From Helianthus annuus (taxonomy: Eukaryota > Streptophyta > Magnoliopsida > Asterales > Asteraceae), in assembly GCF_002127325.2 (NCBI RefSeq), contig NC_035433.2, positions 89,583,350 to 89,647,349 of the forward strand: 64,000 nucleotides of DNA, read 5' to 3'. The number at the start of each line of letters is the position of its first letter. Position 1 is the stretch's first letter. Of the stretch, positions 23,981 to 35,861 are shown piece by piece. Under the pieces are notes generated by a model. It worked only from the letters and a program-made list of their open reading frames with translations, ran no database searches and was not told where the DNA came from. The translations under genes and the position numbers were made by a program.

Positions 23981-26900
23981 GGCAGTAGCTTCAGCCTCAG
24001 TAGTGGTTGCACTTTTCCTAAACAACTGGGGATACTTGAGTTTCATTTGGTCTTCTCGTTCCCAGGTATACTCTGGGCTACGACGAGAGTTCCAACGAAC
24101 TCGAACAAGAGGTATTCTGGTACGCTTGAGAACCTTAACATCTCGATCGGTAATCTCTACTAGTTCCTCGACGAATCGCAACTGATCGTCGATAGTGAGC
24201 TCCTTGAGAGGAACTATGAGGGTCTCATCTGACAGACACTTCTTCAGATTCGACACATGGAAAACATTGTGAACTCCGCTGAGTTCTGCTGGTAGATTCA
24301 GCTTGTAGGCCACCTTGCCAATTTTCTCAATGATTTCGAAGGGTCCAACATATCGCGGGTTGAGTTTGCCTCGTTTGCCAAAACGAACTACACCTTTCCA
24401 AGGTGAGACTTTAAGTAGCACTCGATCCCCAACTTGGAACTCGAGTGGTTTCCTTCGCTTATCAGCATAGCTTTTCTGACGGTCACGAGCTGCCGCCATT
24501 CGTTTTCGTATCTGAGCAATCCTCTCGGTTGTATCTACTACAAGTTCTGGGCTTGTGATTTGACTGTCGCCAACATCTGCCCAACAAAGAGGTGATCGGC
24601 ACTTCCGTCCGTACAATGCCTCGAACGGAGCGGCCTGGATACTGGTGTGTAACTGTTGTTATATGAAAACTCCACTAATGGAAGGTGTTTTTCCCAGCCA
24701 TTACCAAAGTCGATTACACATGCCTTAAGCATGTCTTCAAGGGTTTGGATGGTGCGTTCAGATTGCCCATCCGTCTGTGGATGATATGTCGTGCTCATGT
24801 CTAATCGAGAACCAAAGGACTTGTGTATAGCTTGCCACAATTCAAATGTAAAACGTGAGTCACGATCAGAAATGATGGTGGTTGGCACTCCGTGCCTTGA
24901 TACTACTTCCCTTAGGTAGACGTCTGCTAGAGTAGAAAACTTATCCGTCTCCTTGATAGCCAAGAAGTGTGCAGACTTAGTCAATCGATCCACTATCACC
25001 CAAATAGTGTCATTTCCGCGTTGAGATCTAGGCAGGCTAGTAACGAAATCCATGGAAATTTGCTCCCCTTTCCATGTCGAGATCTCTGGTTGTTGGAGTA
25101 GGCCTGATGGTTTCTGATATTCAATCTTGACTCTCGCACAAGTCAAACATTTACTGACGTAAGTTGCTATGTTGGCTTTCATGCTAGGCCACCAGTATGT
25201 AGTCTTTAAGTCGTGGTACATCTTATCCGAACCAGGATGTACTGAGTAACGAGACTTGTGCGCTTCATCCATCACAAGCTCGCGTAAGTTTCCGTAAAGT
25301 GGGACCCAGATGCGCCCTGTTACATAGTAGGCGCCGTCTTCCTTTTATTCTAACCGCTTCCTCGATCTTCGTAAGGACTCAGCCCTGATGTTCTCTGCTT
25401 TCAACGCTTCAACCTGAGCATCTCGTATATGGGTAGGAAGACTAGATTGGATGGTAAGTTGTAACGCTCGCACACGTTTAGGTGTAGTATCCTTTCGACT
25501 GAGGGCGTCAGCCACAACATTGGCTTTGCCCGGATGGTATTTGATCGCACATTCGTAATCATTCAAGAGCTCGACCCATCGACGTTGTCACATGTTTAAT
25601 CCCTTTTGCTTAAAGATATGCTCGAGACTCCTGTGATCGGTGTAAATGGTGCACTTGGTACCGTACAGGTAATGTCTCCATATCTTAAGTGCGAAAACAA
25701 CTGCTCCCAATTCCAAGTCATGTGTAGTGTAGTTCCTTTCGTGAACTTTAAGTTGGCGCGATGCGTAGGCAATGACCTTGTCACGTTGCATCAACACGCA
25801 ACCAAGTCCTTGGATGGAAGCGTCGCAATAAACCACAAAATCATCTGTGCCTTCAGGCAATGAGAGGATAGGCGCATTACAAAGTCTATCTTTTAAGTGC
25901 TGAAATGCGGACTCATGTACATCACCCCCAACGATAGGTGACACCCTTCTGAGTCAGTGAAGTGAGAGGTTGCGCAATCTTTGAGAAATCCTTGATAAAC
26001 CTTCTGTAATATCCTGCCAAACCCAGGAATTGGCGGATTTTTGTTGGTGTACGGGGTGCAGGCCAGTTCTTGATCGAGTCAACCTAGGATGGATCCACGT
26101 GAATCCCATCCTTGTTTACCACGTGGCCTAGAAAGTGGACTTCGCGAAGCCAGAAGTCACATTTCGAAAATCTGGCATACAACTGCTCTGTTCGAAGAAG
26201 TTCCAAAATAAGCCTCAGGTATTGCTCGTGTTCTTCCTGTCTCTTCGAATAGATCAAGATATCGTCGATGAAAACTATGACAAACTTATCCAGGTAAGGT
26301 TTGCACACTCAGTTCATGAGATCCATGAAGACTGCAGGTGCATTCATCAATCTGAAAGGCATAATCAGAAACTCGTAATGCCCATAACGAGTCCTAAATG
26401 CTGTTTTAGAGATATCCTCGTCTCGGACTCTCAGTTGATGGTAACCTGACCTCAGGTCAATCTTGGAATAGAAACTCGACCCTTGCAACTGGTCGAATAA
26501 GTCATCAATGCGTGGAAGAGGATAACGATTCTTCACGGTCACCTTGTTGAGTTTGCGGTAGTCAATACACATTCTGAAGGTACGTCTTTCTTCTTCACAA
26601 ATAATACTGGAGCTCCCCAAGGCGAAGAGCTAGGGCGAATAAAACCCTTGTCCAAGAGCTCTTGTAGTTGCGAGGACAGTTCTTCAAGTTCTGATGGAGC
26701 TAGACGATAAGGTGCACGAGCTATTGGTGCTGCTCCAGGAGCTAGCTCGATTTGAAACTCGACTTGTCGATGAGGCGAAAGACCAGGTAATTCCTCAGGA
26801 AAGTCGCACACAATAGGAATGTCTTCTATCTTCTTTTCCTTTGAGGATGTATCGGAAACGAGGGCTAGAATAGCAGTGTGGCCCTTTCGCAACCACTTAT

Positions 26901-28891
26901 GGACCTTAAGGAAAGAGTTGATGCCCACAACAGCACCACTCTTGTCGCCACGAATCACGAGGGGTTCTTCCTAGGACGAGGGATGCGGACAATCTTCTCG
27001 TTGCAAAGAATTTCCGCTTGCTGATGAGATAACCAATCCATCCCAATAACAACGTCGAAACTACCCAGAACGATAGGAATGAGGTCGATAGAAAAGGTCT
27101 GATCAGCAAGGACAAGATTACAACCCTTAACTATGTGTGTGGCCTCTAAACTTTTACCGTTTGCTAGCTCTACCATATGTTTGGTGGTCAAAAGTGTTGG
27201 GGTGCGCTTAAGCATTTGACTAACTTTTAAGGACACATAACTAGTATCGGCCCCCGAATCGAATAAAACAGTAACAAAGAAATCATCCAGAAGAAACATA
27301 CCCTCACAACGTTGGGATCGTTCCTTGGGTCACCCTGACCCAGCACGAAAACACGTCCCCTGGCACCATTGCCATCATTTTTACCCCCGTTATTGTTCTC
27401 GTTCCCCTGATTATTGTTGTTGTTGTTCTGTTTCTGGTTCAACTGGGGGTAGTTTCTCTTGAAGTGACTTTCAGCACCACACAGATAACATCCCCTATTA
27501 CCCTGCTGTTGCTGCTGTTGATTCTGTGGAGCTTGTGGCTACTGTTGACGATTCTGATTCGCAGGACGTGAGCTCCTGCAATCCTTGGCTTCATGACCCA
27601 GCTTGTTACATCTCTGACAGCGACCGTTGTTGCACGGCCCGCTGTGGTGCAAATTACATCGATTGCACTTAGGGTGATTTCCCTTGTATCCACCCTGACC
27701 TTGATTCCCAGAAGATTGCTGACTGGGGCTCCTGTACTCATCTGTCTTTCGCTGCTGGGACTGAGACTGAACTGAAGTGGAACCCTTGCCCGAATTTCCA
27801 TCCCACTTGCGCTTGTTATCACTTGGAGCATCAGAAGTAGTAGTAGCGCTAACACGCTTGGGCAGCTTGTTCTGCTCAACTGCCTGATCAGTGAGACGAT
27901 GAGCCAACCGGATGATTTGCTGAATGGTGCCAAGATTAGCTGAGGTCACGTGGCTCTGAATTTCTGGCACTAAACCCTTAAGGTACAGCTCTATACACTT
28001 GATAGGAGGATCCACCATAGTAGGACACAAGATAGCCAATTCGTTCGATCTCTTTGTGTATGCCTCGATTTCAGACCCCGCCATCTTCAAATTGAAAAAT
28101 TCCACCTCTAGCTTGTGGATGTCGTCACGACTACAGTACTCTTCTTTGATCAAATCTTTGAAGTCGTTCCATGGGGTGGCATTAGCAACCGCCAGCCCTA
28201 GCAGTTGAACCTGTGCTTTCCACCAGGTTAACGCAGCACCTTCGAGTGTTCCAGTAGCAAATTTCACCCTACGAGCTTCAGGGCATTCACACATCTTAAA
28301 AACAGACTCAATCTTCTCGAACCAGTGAAGAAGACCTACAGCTCCTTCTGTGCCGCTGAAAGTACTAGGTCGGCAATCCATGAATGTTTTGAACGTACAT
28401 ACGGGAGGCTGAGCATGTTGACCTGTGGCGCGAGAATAAAAGACAAGGTTAAGCACAAGAGTTGGTTCGCGAGGGTAGGATCTAAACGTCCTAAGATGTG
28501 TTGATATGGCAGGTTATACCTTCTGCAGGGACAGCTGCGAGTGCCTCAGCCACTCGTTCGTTGATTAGAGCCATCAGCTGGGCTTGAGTCAAGTTCAAAC
28601 ATCCACTCATGATCTTCACAACGAAGCAACGTAAGTGAGAAAAGTGTCGTGAAAGTGCGTAAGCGTGAGATGACAGAAGAGAGTAAGCATACAAGGTTCA
28701 AATAGCAGTTATCGCGTTAACTAATGCACTATGTGAACTATCAAACATACAATATAAACAAAAATCATACCACCTATTTTGTCGAGTCTTGCACGTGGAG
28801 TGAAGCGTCGTTGTGGATCGTTGAGCACTGTACAGGTTATAGTATGGTTTTGTCAAAAAGCTTTTCCCTTTTTAAAACCAAGTTCACTATA

Positions 28892-28913
28892 ACCAATGGC
28901 TCTGATACCAATC
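28892..28913 (-). other. Primer binding site of the degenerate chromovirus
   Basis: On the minus strand the LTR end is followed by GATTGGTATCAGAGCCATTG, containing the initiator-Met tRNA complement TGGTATCAGAGCC. It is identical in position and sequence to that of the intact element. Confidence 0.9.
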
Positions 28914-31638
28914 TGTCACACCCCCAAAATCCACAAGCGGAGTATCACCGCTTGGAGGCGTGACTGACCAGGATCAAGCCACCAATCAACAATGTATTTA
29001 AAATAGATAATATCCAATCACGCAATATAATTGGTGTTCGAAAACGAGTTAACTAAGTTCAAAATAAAACAGCGGAAGCATAAAATGTAAAACCAAAACA
29101 TAAGTTCAATAAGTTCATAAAGTTTAAATGTTAACGTGGAACTCTACAGTCCATGTCCCATAACGACCACCCCTCCTCGTGCAAGCTCCATCTAGGTACC
29201 TAATGACCTGCAAGGCATGTAACAAGAAGTCAACAACAATGTTGAGCGAGTTCACAATTGGTTGTTTAGTTTTAAAAGTTTGTTTTGAAAACCATAAGTT
29301 GTTTCGTAAACCACGAGTTAACAAGTATCTTTGTTTTTCCCCAAACCATATCCATAATCAGTGGGGGCTTCCCCATGTGAACCACTAGACTGTTACCATA
29401 TAGACAACTGACGAAAGTAAGTTGTGCCCTAAGTCAATGTCTATCATCATTGACTGAGTGCCCAGATCCATTAGTACACGCCCGTCCTACCGGCACGGTG
29501 TGAGGCTTGTCAACCCTAATAGCGATATTAACTAATGACCCGCTCGCCATTGGCCTGGCGATAAAGTTGATATAAAAATGAGGGACTTCATGATAGAGTT
29601 TTGTCTAGTAAGTTTTAAGGCTGTTGTCCTACCCAAGGAGGACGAACATACGTATTCTACCCAAGGAGAATACGCAGGATTAATATTGGCATCCTACCCA
29701 TGGAGGATGGTGGTACATATCCTACCCCCAAGGAGGATATGTAGGTTCCGTTTTAATTTATTAACCCATTCCCAACCACTGGGAATCCCATGCGTTAGAA
29801 AGTGTGTGTGTGAACTCACATTGGTTTGCTCGGTTAGATTAGTTACTCTAATAATCAGGAATTAAGCACGTCCTAACATGGTACAGATAACAATCAGTTT
29901 CCTTTGTAAATGGAGGTGTCCATGCTATTTAGCATGTCATTTTCTTTTTTGAAATAATCACAATAACCATCAACAAACACTTTACATCACCAAGAGCAAA
30001 AACTATATGCTTTATATAATAATCATGAACTTGATATTTCACAAAAAACGCGTAGTAACTTGGTAAAGTGTTTAGTGGGTTTAGTTACCCTCAAAAGTGT
30101 GTTTACTTCTATTAAAATCTCATTCTTGCAAAGGTTTGGTGTTTACAACTTGTAAAGATAATTTACAAAAATGTTTATCCATAGCATTTTCTTGTTTCTC
30201 TAGAGTTTATTTATTTGTCTTTCTACTAAAATATAGTGTAAGTTTAGTAAAAAACCATGATCCTTCAAGAATCATCTTTTTAACTTGGTTTCTTTTAGAA
30301 AAATCATTCACAACTCTTGGATTTACAAGTTTACTAGTTCACTTGGTTTGTCACTTTACAAGAAAATCATTTCACTTTCAAGTTCATGTTTGATCAAGAA
30401 GATGATTATTTCATGTAAACCCATAATCACCTTCTAATTTTTTAAACCATGTTTTTAATCATACTTTAACAAGCTCCATATGATGATCAACATCATATTA
30501 TCAAGAAGTCAACAATCACATGCCATGCATGTATTTAACAACATTACTTTAACAAGATTTCATTATCTTTAAGTTTCATGTTCATGATTCTTGTTTAAGT
30601 CTTTTAGTGTTCATGTTCTTTATAACAATGTATATCTTTTTAACTAACAAAAAGAGAAGTAAAAACTAGTAGCAAGAAGCTTACAACTAGCTCAAAGGCT
30701 AGGGAAGATCACTAGAAGATGATGAAAAATGGATGATGAAAGCAAAGGATAAAGGTTCTTTAAGTTCCTCAAACACCGAGCTCCATGAATCACCTTCTAA
30801 CACTTGAATTAAGCTTAAAAATGGAATGATGGTGGTTGCAAGGTGGTGATGGTGGTGGCGGTTCTAAGGTGAGCCGAGAGGGAGAGAGAGAGGTTGAGGG
30901 AGTGGGGTGAAGTTGAGTGTTGAAGTGAGAAAAATGATATGAAATGATCTTTGTAATCTATGCCCCATACTTATAATCTCTTTCCCTCAATATCATGTCC
31001 AAGTAAACAAGCAACAATCTAATAAAATATTGAAATAAAATCTTGGTGGGGTCCTTCTCTTTGGACCGTAAATGGCATGAGAGGGGGGGGGGGTTATTGT
31101 AATTTTGTGGGTAAGTAGATAAATGGTTAGGGTGTTGAGTGTAATATCTAGTGTATTAATTGTATGACGCTTTATATAATGTGTTGGGGTATTCGGGGAC
31201 CATAACTAGTCCAAAAATAATAAAACAATGTTTCTAGCAAAATTTTGGTGTTCCGGTTAATGTCCGGTTGTTTGGTTAGATACCGTTTCGTTAAAGTGCT
31301 AAGTAATTCCTTATAGTGTCTTTTATGTAACTATTTGAAAACACTTTTAATTCCCAACACTTAGGAAAACATACAGGACCATTTTGTCAATTTTCTGCAC
31401 AAGACTAGTATGTTAAAAAGCTAAAAAAATGCAGGACTCATAAAACAGTTACGTCATCAGTTGTAATTAAGACAGTCATTAAGCACAATTTAATATTAAT
31501 TAATCGTATGGATACCTGCAAGTAAGAGGGTTGTCACATTCTCCCCCTGTTAAGAAAATTTCGTCCCGAAATTTAGCGCGTGGTTACTGAGGAAGCTAGT
31601 TAAGTTGCGTGGTTTCATGGTTTTCCTGGGGTGTCACA
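28914..31638 (-). repeat. 5' LTR of the degenerate chromovirus (2725 bp)
   Basis: From TGTCACACCCCCAAAATCC to GGGGTGTCACA; partner of 17065-23942. Between 29630 and 29745 it has repeated CCTACCCAAGGAGGA words, a small tandem repeat. A hairpin/polypurine unit is fossilised inside it at 31541-31574. Confidence 0.92.
31541..31574 (-). other. Second polypurine/hairpin unit, inside the LTR
   Basis: Minus strand: stem AAATTTCG/CGAAATTT, then TTAACAGGGGGAGAA and TGTGACA. This is a complete copy of the boundary signal, here lying about 100 bp inside the LTR. The sister copy at 23836-23878 has a decayed stem (AAATTTCA/CGGAATTT). Confidence 0.6.
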
Positions 31639-32660
31639 CATATATAATAAAAAATAATATACATGCAATTTTTATATGAAAAAATAATAGCTTTGTCACA
31701 TAATTTTTATAAATTTTCATCCAACCACTAACTAAGTTAATTTTTCTATTAAGGTGAATGATGTTTATAAACTAAGATAGAAATTAATTTCTAATTTTTT
31801 ATATAGATCAGTTTTATAAAAATAAAATCTACTTAAACCTCTAAATTTTATAAAACTAAAATGTTGGTGACCTTATTGAAAAAAGGTCAAATAAAAAAAA
31901 TCTTATCATATGTACCAAGTTTGTAATTCATCTTCTACTCTTTTAAATTCGCTCCTAAGGAAAAACAGAAGGCAGTGCCCCCCCCCCTCTATCAAACAAC
32001 GTATCGTTACCAAACCTTAAAATTACCCACCAAATTGTAATTATAATGCTTTGAAGTAAAAGTTTATTTACTCAAGCCACTCAGAATAAGTATTAGTTAG
32101 TTACCCTCATAATTTTAGTTAAATAAATATTTTATTTCTACCAACATATTTCCTAGGTGCTTAACACATTTAAAAAATATGTAATGTTTTACAATTTTTT
32201 TCTATCTCTACAACTGATAAATACTAAAAGTTGTAATTGATTGTTATGTGTTGCACACCAATGACGTTTTCTCTTTATAAAACTGATTTATCTAAAGAAG
32301 TTGTAAATTAATTTTTGTCTTAATTTATAAAATATAAAACATCCTTCATCTTAACAGAAAAAATAAACTGAGTTAGTGATTTGGATGAAAATTTATAAAA
32401 TTATGTGACAAAACTATTAAATAAAAGGAATTAAAAAGGGTTCGAGTAAATTGCCAAAATCGTCTCTGTAGTTTTATATTTGCCAGTTTCATCCAAATAT
32501 CCTCAACTTAACAGAAAAAATAAACTAAGTTATGGTTTGGATGAAAATGGTAAAAAGTTACAAACGTTATGGCAATTTGGTACAAAAGTGTTATTTTGGA
32601 TGAAAATGACAAACGTGCCCAAACCTCAGGGACGATTTTGGCAATTAACAATTAAACTAA

Positions 32661-33289
32661 TGATATAATTACTTTTAGAATGTGGAAAATTTTGCAATGA
32701 ATGACATTGTACTTACTTTTTGCTGGTGAGGGTTTAAATTAAAGACAAGCTAGCTGAACTGAACCGAATCATTCTTATTTTAATATATTTCTAACTTTTA
32801 TACCTCCGGTTCATATATTTCATATTTTATAACTCTGTTTCTTATATTTATACTTTCATCATTTCGTGTATTTACAGCTCAATTTCATATATTTCTAAGC
32901 AAAGTTTTAGCCCAAGTTTGGTTTTTGCTATTAACTAAAATTAAATGAACCAAACCAAAAGCCGTCATTCTAAATAAATAAACCGAATTGATTAACCGAA
33001 AAGCTATTGGTTAATAAAATAGAATAATCGATGACTTTGGTTTCGGCTTCTGTTGATGACAATAATCGAACCGACTGCACCATGCACAACACAATAAAAT
33101 GGATTACCCAATTACTTCGTTTTTGATGTATATCTATCACAATGATGCTACAATATATATTATATGGATAAGAAAACTACAAAAAACAAGTATCGCAATG
33201 CGATGTGTCACTCCCACCGCATCACGCGGGCATCCTGCTAAGTAAACAAATATATATGAGCCACGTACGCTTTTTGGTTTGACTTAAAA
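32661..33289. other. No gene seen
   Basis: AT-rich sequence. ACCGCATCACGCGGGCATCC at 33217 looks like the GC-rich hairpin near a Helitron 3' end, but no convincing CTRR-T end follows. Confidence 0.35.
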
Positions 33290-33299
33290 GAAAAATCTG

Positions 33300-33440
33300 C
33301 ATTTCCTCTTATATCATCATCATCATCATCATCATACTCAGTAAATCCCACCAATAGCAAAGCTATAGTAGGGTCTGAGGAGGGTAAGATGTAGACAGCC
33401 TTACCTCTATCCCGTAAGAATAAATAAGCTGCTTCTAGTG
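33300..33440. mobile_element. SINE-like fragment
   Basis: ATCATCATCATCATC repeat, then CAGTAAATCCCACCAATAGC, AGGGTCTGAGGAGGGTAAGA and GCCTTACCTCTATCCCGTA. This matches my memory of a segment shared by many angiosperm SINEs (the GGGTCTGGGGAGGGTA...CCTTACCC motif). Box A/B and tail limits are not clear, so orientation is left open. Confidence 0.5.
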
Positions 33441-33471
33441 AGAACCCGACTCGATGCATTTCCTCATATGT

Positions 33472-35742
33472 TGTCACACCCCCAAAAACCACATGCGGAA
33501 CACCACCGCTTGGAGGCGTGACCGACCAGGATCCAGCCACTAATTATACTGAGCATTGATTAATAGTAGAAATATTTGCTACCCAAAGTAGTTAACAACA
33601 TCGTAGTTTAAGTTCGATAATTAGTTTAAACAAAACAGCGGAAGCATAAACCAAATAGTTTTAAAGATAGTTCTTAGTTCAAGATAGTTAAACCCAACAC
33701 ACGGGTTTTGACGAACACTACACATCCCCAAGCAGCAGCTCCTGAGTCACTGGTTACCTGCAAAGCATGCAGTAAGGGGTCAACAATAATGCTGAGTGAG
33801 TTCACTAATTGTCCAGTTTTAGTTTACCAAAAACTTAAGTTGTTTAGATAAAGCATTTATAATCACGTTGTGGGGAGCTACCCCACCTGTAAGCTCACTA
33901 AACTGTAGATACCGAAACTGTTGACGGAAAGTTGTTGTGCCCCGAGTCAATGTCTATCGTCATTGACCATGTTGCAAGGTCTACTAGTTCACGCCCGATC
34001 TCCCCCGGTCACGGTGTGAGGTTGTCAAACCTAATAGCGCTATCAACTAATAACCCGTTCGCCCCCGGCGATTAATCGGTACTGTAAGCAGGGACTTAAA
34101 ATGATAGAGTTTCGTTTAGCATGGCTAGTTGTGATTTATAAATAATATCCAAACGTATCTCCCCTGGAGATAGTAATTACCCATTCTGTTTTCCCCCGGA
34201 GTAATGGGTCAAAAGTGTTTTTCCCAAAGTTGGTAGTTTGTTCGTGTCCCTCCGCGAGACGCATGCTTTTAGTGTGTGAACTCACCTTGGGTTGCTTGGC
34301 AGATTAGGTTACTTGTCGAACACGTTGGTCACCACGTCCTAACATGGTTACCGGTAAGTCAGGTTTGGTGTACAAGCAATCACGTAAAATCTACACTTAA
34401 CTAACACGTTGCATGCATACAAGTAAACAGTGGGTTATTGGGCCGGCCCTAACATTTACAAAATCAAACAGCAACACATAGTCCAGTCAACAGGTAGCCC
34501 ATAATACACACATTATGGCCCAATAACCAAAGTGGACAGTCCAGTCGCAACCAGGTGGTCTCGAGTCGCAACCAGGAGGTCTCGGCTTGTCACGCTGTGG
34601 TTGCGAGTCGCAACCGTTGCGGTCTCGAGTTGTCATGCTGTGGTTACGAGTCGCAACCGTTGCGGTCTCGAGTTGTCATGCTGTGGTTACGAGTCGCAAC
34701 CGTCGTAGTCTCGAGTCGCAATGCTGTCCCTTTCTTGTTCACGTGTTGATTCAGACTTAGTCAGGCTAAATTGTACTAAGCATCAGGCCCAAATCAGGAA
34801 ACAACCAATAAGGTTTCAACTAACAATTTTCCTAATCTGACCATTAGTAAACATGGATCAAACATTGCCCTTTTTGAAATCTTCAAACCATATTCAACAA
34901 GTTCATCCTATATTCATAAATTTCTAGGGTTTTCATCTTATCATAATCATACATTTTTATGAACCAAAATCACATATTTTAACAAGATCATCATGCAAGA
35001 ACAAGAAAACATACATTTTGTAGCCGAAATCTTATGTTTAACAACATCATTTTGCAAGAAACAATGAAGCATAGTTTGGTTGGCCATGAATACTCTTAAA
35101 CTACCATTTTCTAGCCATCTTTAAACATGTTACCAAGTATTTACACATAATGGTTTACACATATAGTGAAACTCACAAATCAACCTTAAAAATCATGCAT
35201 AACAATTTTAACTAAACACTTTCTAGTTCACTTAATACACATAAAACACACATAAAATAATCACTAACCGGTTGTGAAGAAGGAGCCGAAACAAAGGAAA
35301 AGGAACCGAGAAAATGAAGTGTTCGAGTGATGATGATCTTGACCGAGATTCCTTGTGAAATCCGAGCTTGAACCGAAAGTTGGAAGAGAATGGGATGTTG
35401 TTGAGGGTTTTCTAGTGAGAGAGAATAGAAGGAGTGTGTGGATATGTTTGTGTAACAAATGAGGGAAATGGGGAAATGTTGGAGATTTTATATAAGGCTT
35501 CAAGGTAGGCTTAGGGGGTTTCGGTCCAAACCGGTTACGGCCCACTCGAGACCGAGTGGCCCACTCGAAACCGAGTGGTTGCGAGTCATGGTCTCGAGTC
35601 ACTAGTATATACGCGTATACTTATATATATAATACATACACAACACATATCATGCAAAAAGATCACGTTTTCATTTAATAACACATATATACACAAAAAT
35701 ATTACAAGGTGTTCGTTTGGAAAAAAAACCTAGAGTGTCACA
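33472..35742 (-). repeat. 3' LTR of the intact chromovirus
   Basis: TGTCACACCCCCAAAAACC to CTAGAGTGTCACA. It holds a tandem array at 34541-34728 and, near its right end (35535-35600), the same CTCGAG/GTTGCGAGTC words. Confidence 0.95.
34541..34728 (-). repeat. Tandem array inside LTR, GAGTCGCAACC words
   Basis: About four units of roughly 50 bp, each with GAGTCGCAACC, GGTCTCGAG and GTCATGCTGTGGTTACGAG; later units are nearly identical. The 5' LTR has the same array at 41712-41899. TCTCGAG is self-complementary, so the transcript could form stacked hairpins. Confidence 0.8.
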
Positions 35743-35760
35743 TTATCCCCAAGTTTTAAG
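35743..35760 (-). other. Polypurine tract used by the intact chromovirus
   Basis: Minus strand AAAACTTGGGGATAA directly precedes TGTGACACTCTAGG, the 3' LTR start confirmed by the two LTR copies and the TSD. Confidence 0.75.
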
Positions 35761-35779
35761 AACTTTCGTCCCGAAAGTT
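35761..35779 (-). other. Hairpin next to the used polypurine tract
   Basis: AACTTTCG-TCC-CGAAAGTT: perfect 8-bp stem, 3-nt loop, adjoining the polypurine tract. Confidence 0.6.
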
Positions 35780-35809
35780 AAAGCAGCCACTGTCAAGCTA
35801 GAGTGTTTC

Positions 35810-35861
35810 AGCGGGGTGTCACATCATCCCCCCGTTAGTTTAGAATTTCGTCCCGAAATTC
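35810..35861 (-). other. Upstream, unused polypurine/hairpin unit
   Basis: Minus strand: stem GAATTTCG/CGAAATTC (35843-35861), then AACTAACGGGGGGATGA and TGTGACACCCCG. It repeats the boundary signal 80 bp upstream of the one in use. The hairpin overlaps the last codons (EFRDEI) of the integrase frame. In the element at 17065-31638 the equivalent unit is the one that starts the LTR. Confidence 0.65.

Larger units (their letters stand above)
23900..28610 (-). pseudogene. gag-pol remains of the degenerate chromovirus
   Basis: A broken copy of the polyprotein. Gag begins MSGCLNLTQAQLM at 28610 and continues at 28456-27539 with CCHC knuckle CQRCNKLGHEAKDC. Protease at 27299-26955 ([13 protein letters not shown]). 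RT runs through 26958-26084 in three frames ([44 protein letters not shown]). RNase H at 25944-25345 ([32 protein letters not shown]). Integrase at 25275-24538 (HHCC zinc finger, [27 protein letters not shown]). C-terminus 24616-23900 with chromodomain-like [19 protein letters not shown]. At least eight frame changes or stops make it non-functional. Confidence 0.92.
17065..31638 (-). mobile_element. Ty3/gypsy chromovirus, degenerate, with nested insertion
   Basis: Whole element with a perfect 5-bp duplication CATAT (17060-17064, 31639-31643). In minus-strand order: 5' LTR 28914-31638, primer site just left of 28914, gag-pol remains 28610-23900, polypurine tract near 23943-23955, 3' LTR 17065-23942, which is itself interrupted at 19431-23583. 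Subtracting the insert leaves about 10.4 kb. The LTRs (2725 and about 2720 bp) show many scattered differences by eye, roughly two to three per cent, so it is clearly older than the element at 33472-42913. Confidence 0.92.
16812..32651. mobile_element. Mutator-like long-arm foldback, split by a nested gypsy element
   Basis: Outermost element of a nest. Ends are GAGTTAATTGCCAAAATCGT at 16812 and the complementary GACGATTTTGGCAATTAAC at 32631-32649, with 9-bp direct repeats TTAAACTAA at 16803-16811 and 32652-32660. The arms match for over 200 bp (16812-17030 against 32430-32649) and resume beyond the gypsy insertion (31689-31781 against 32333-32425). Without the insertion the element is about 1.26 kb with arms near 390 bp. 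Long arms and a 9-bp duplication fit non-autonomous Mutator-like elements. No transposase is encoded. Confidence 0.8.

Noticed and set aside
33217..33240. Helitron 3' end at CCGCATCACGCGGGC
   Set aside because: The sequence after the hairpin lacks a clear CTRR followed by T at the expected distance.
33180..33240. Possible tRNA gene
   Set aside because: I looked for paired A and B boxes with a cloverleaf here and elsewhere and found none beyond primer binding sites and the 5S-like segment.
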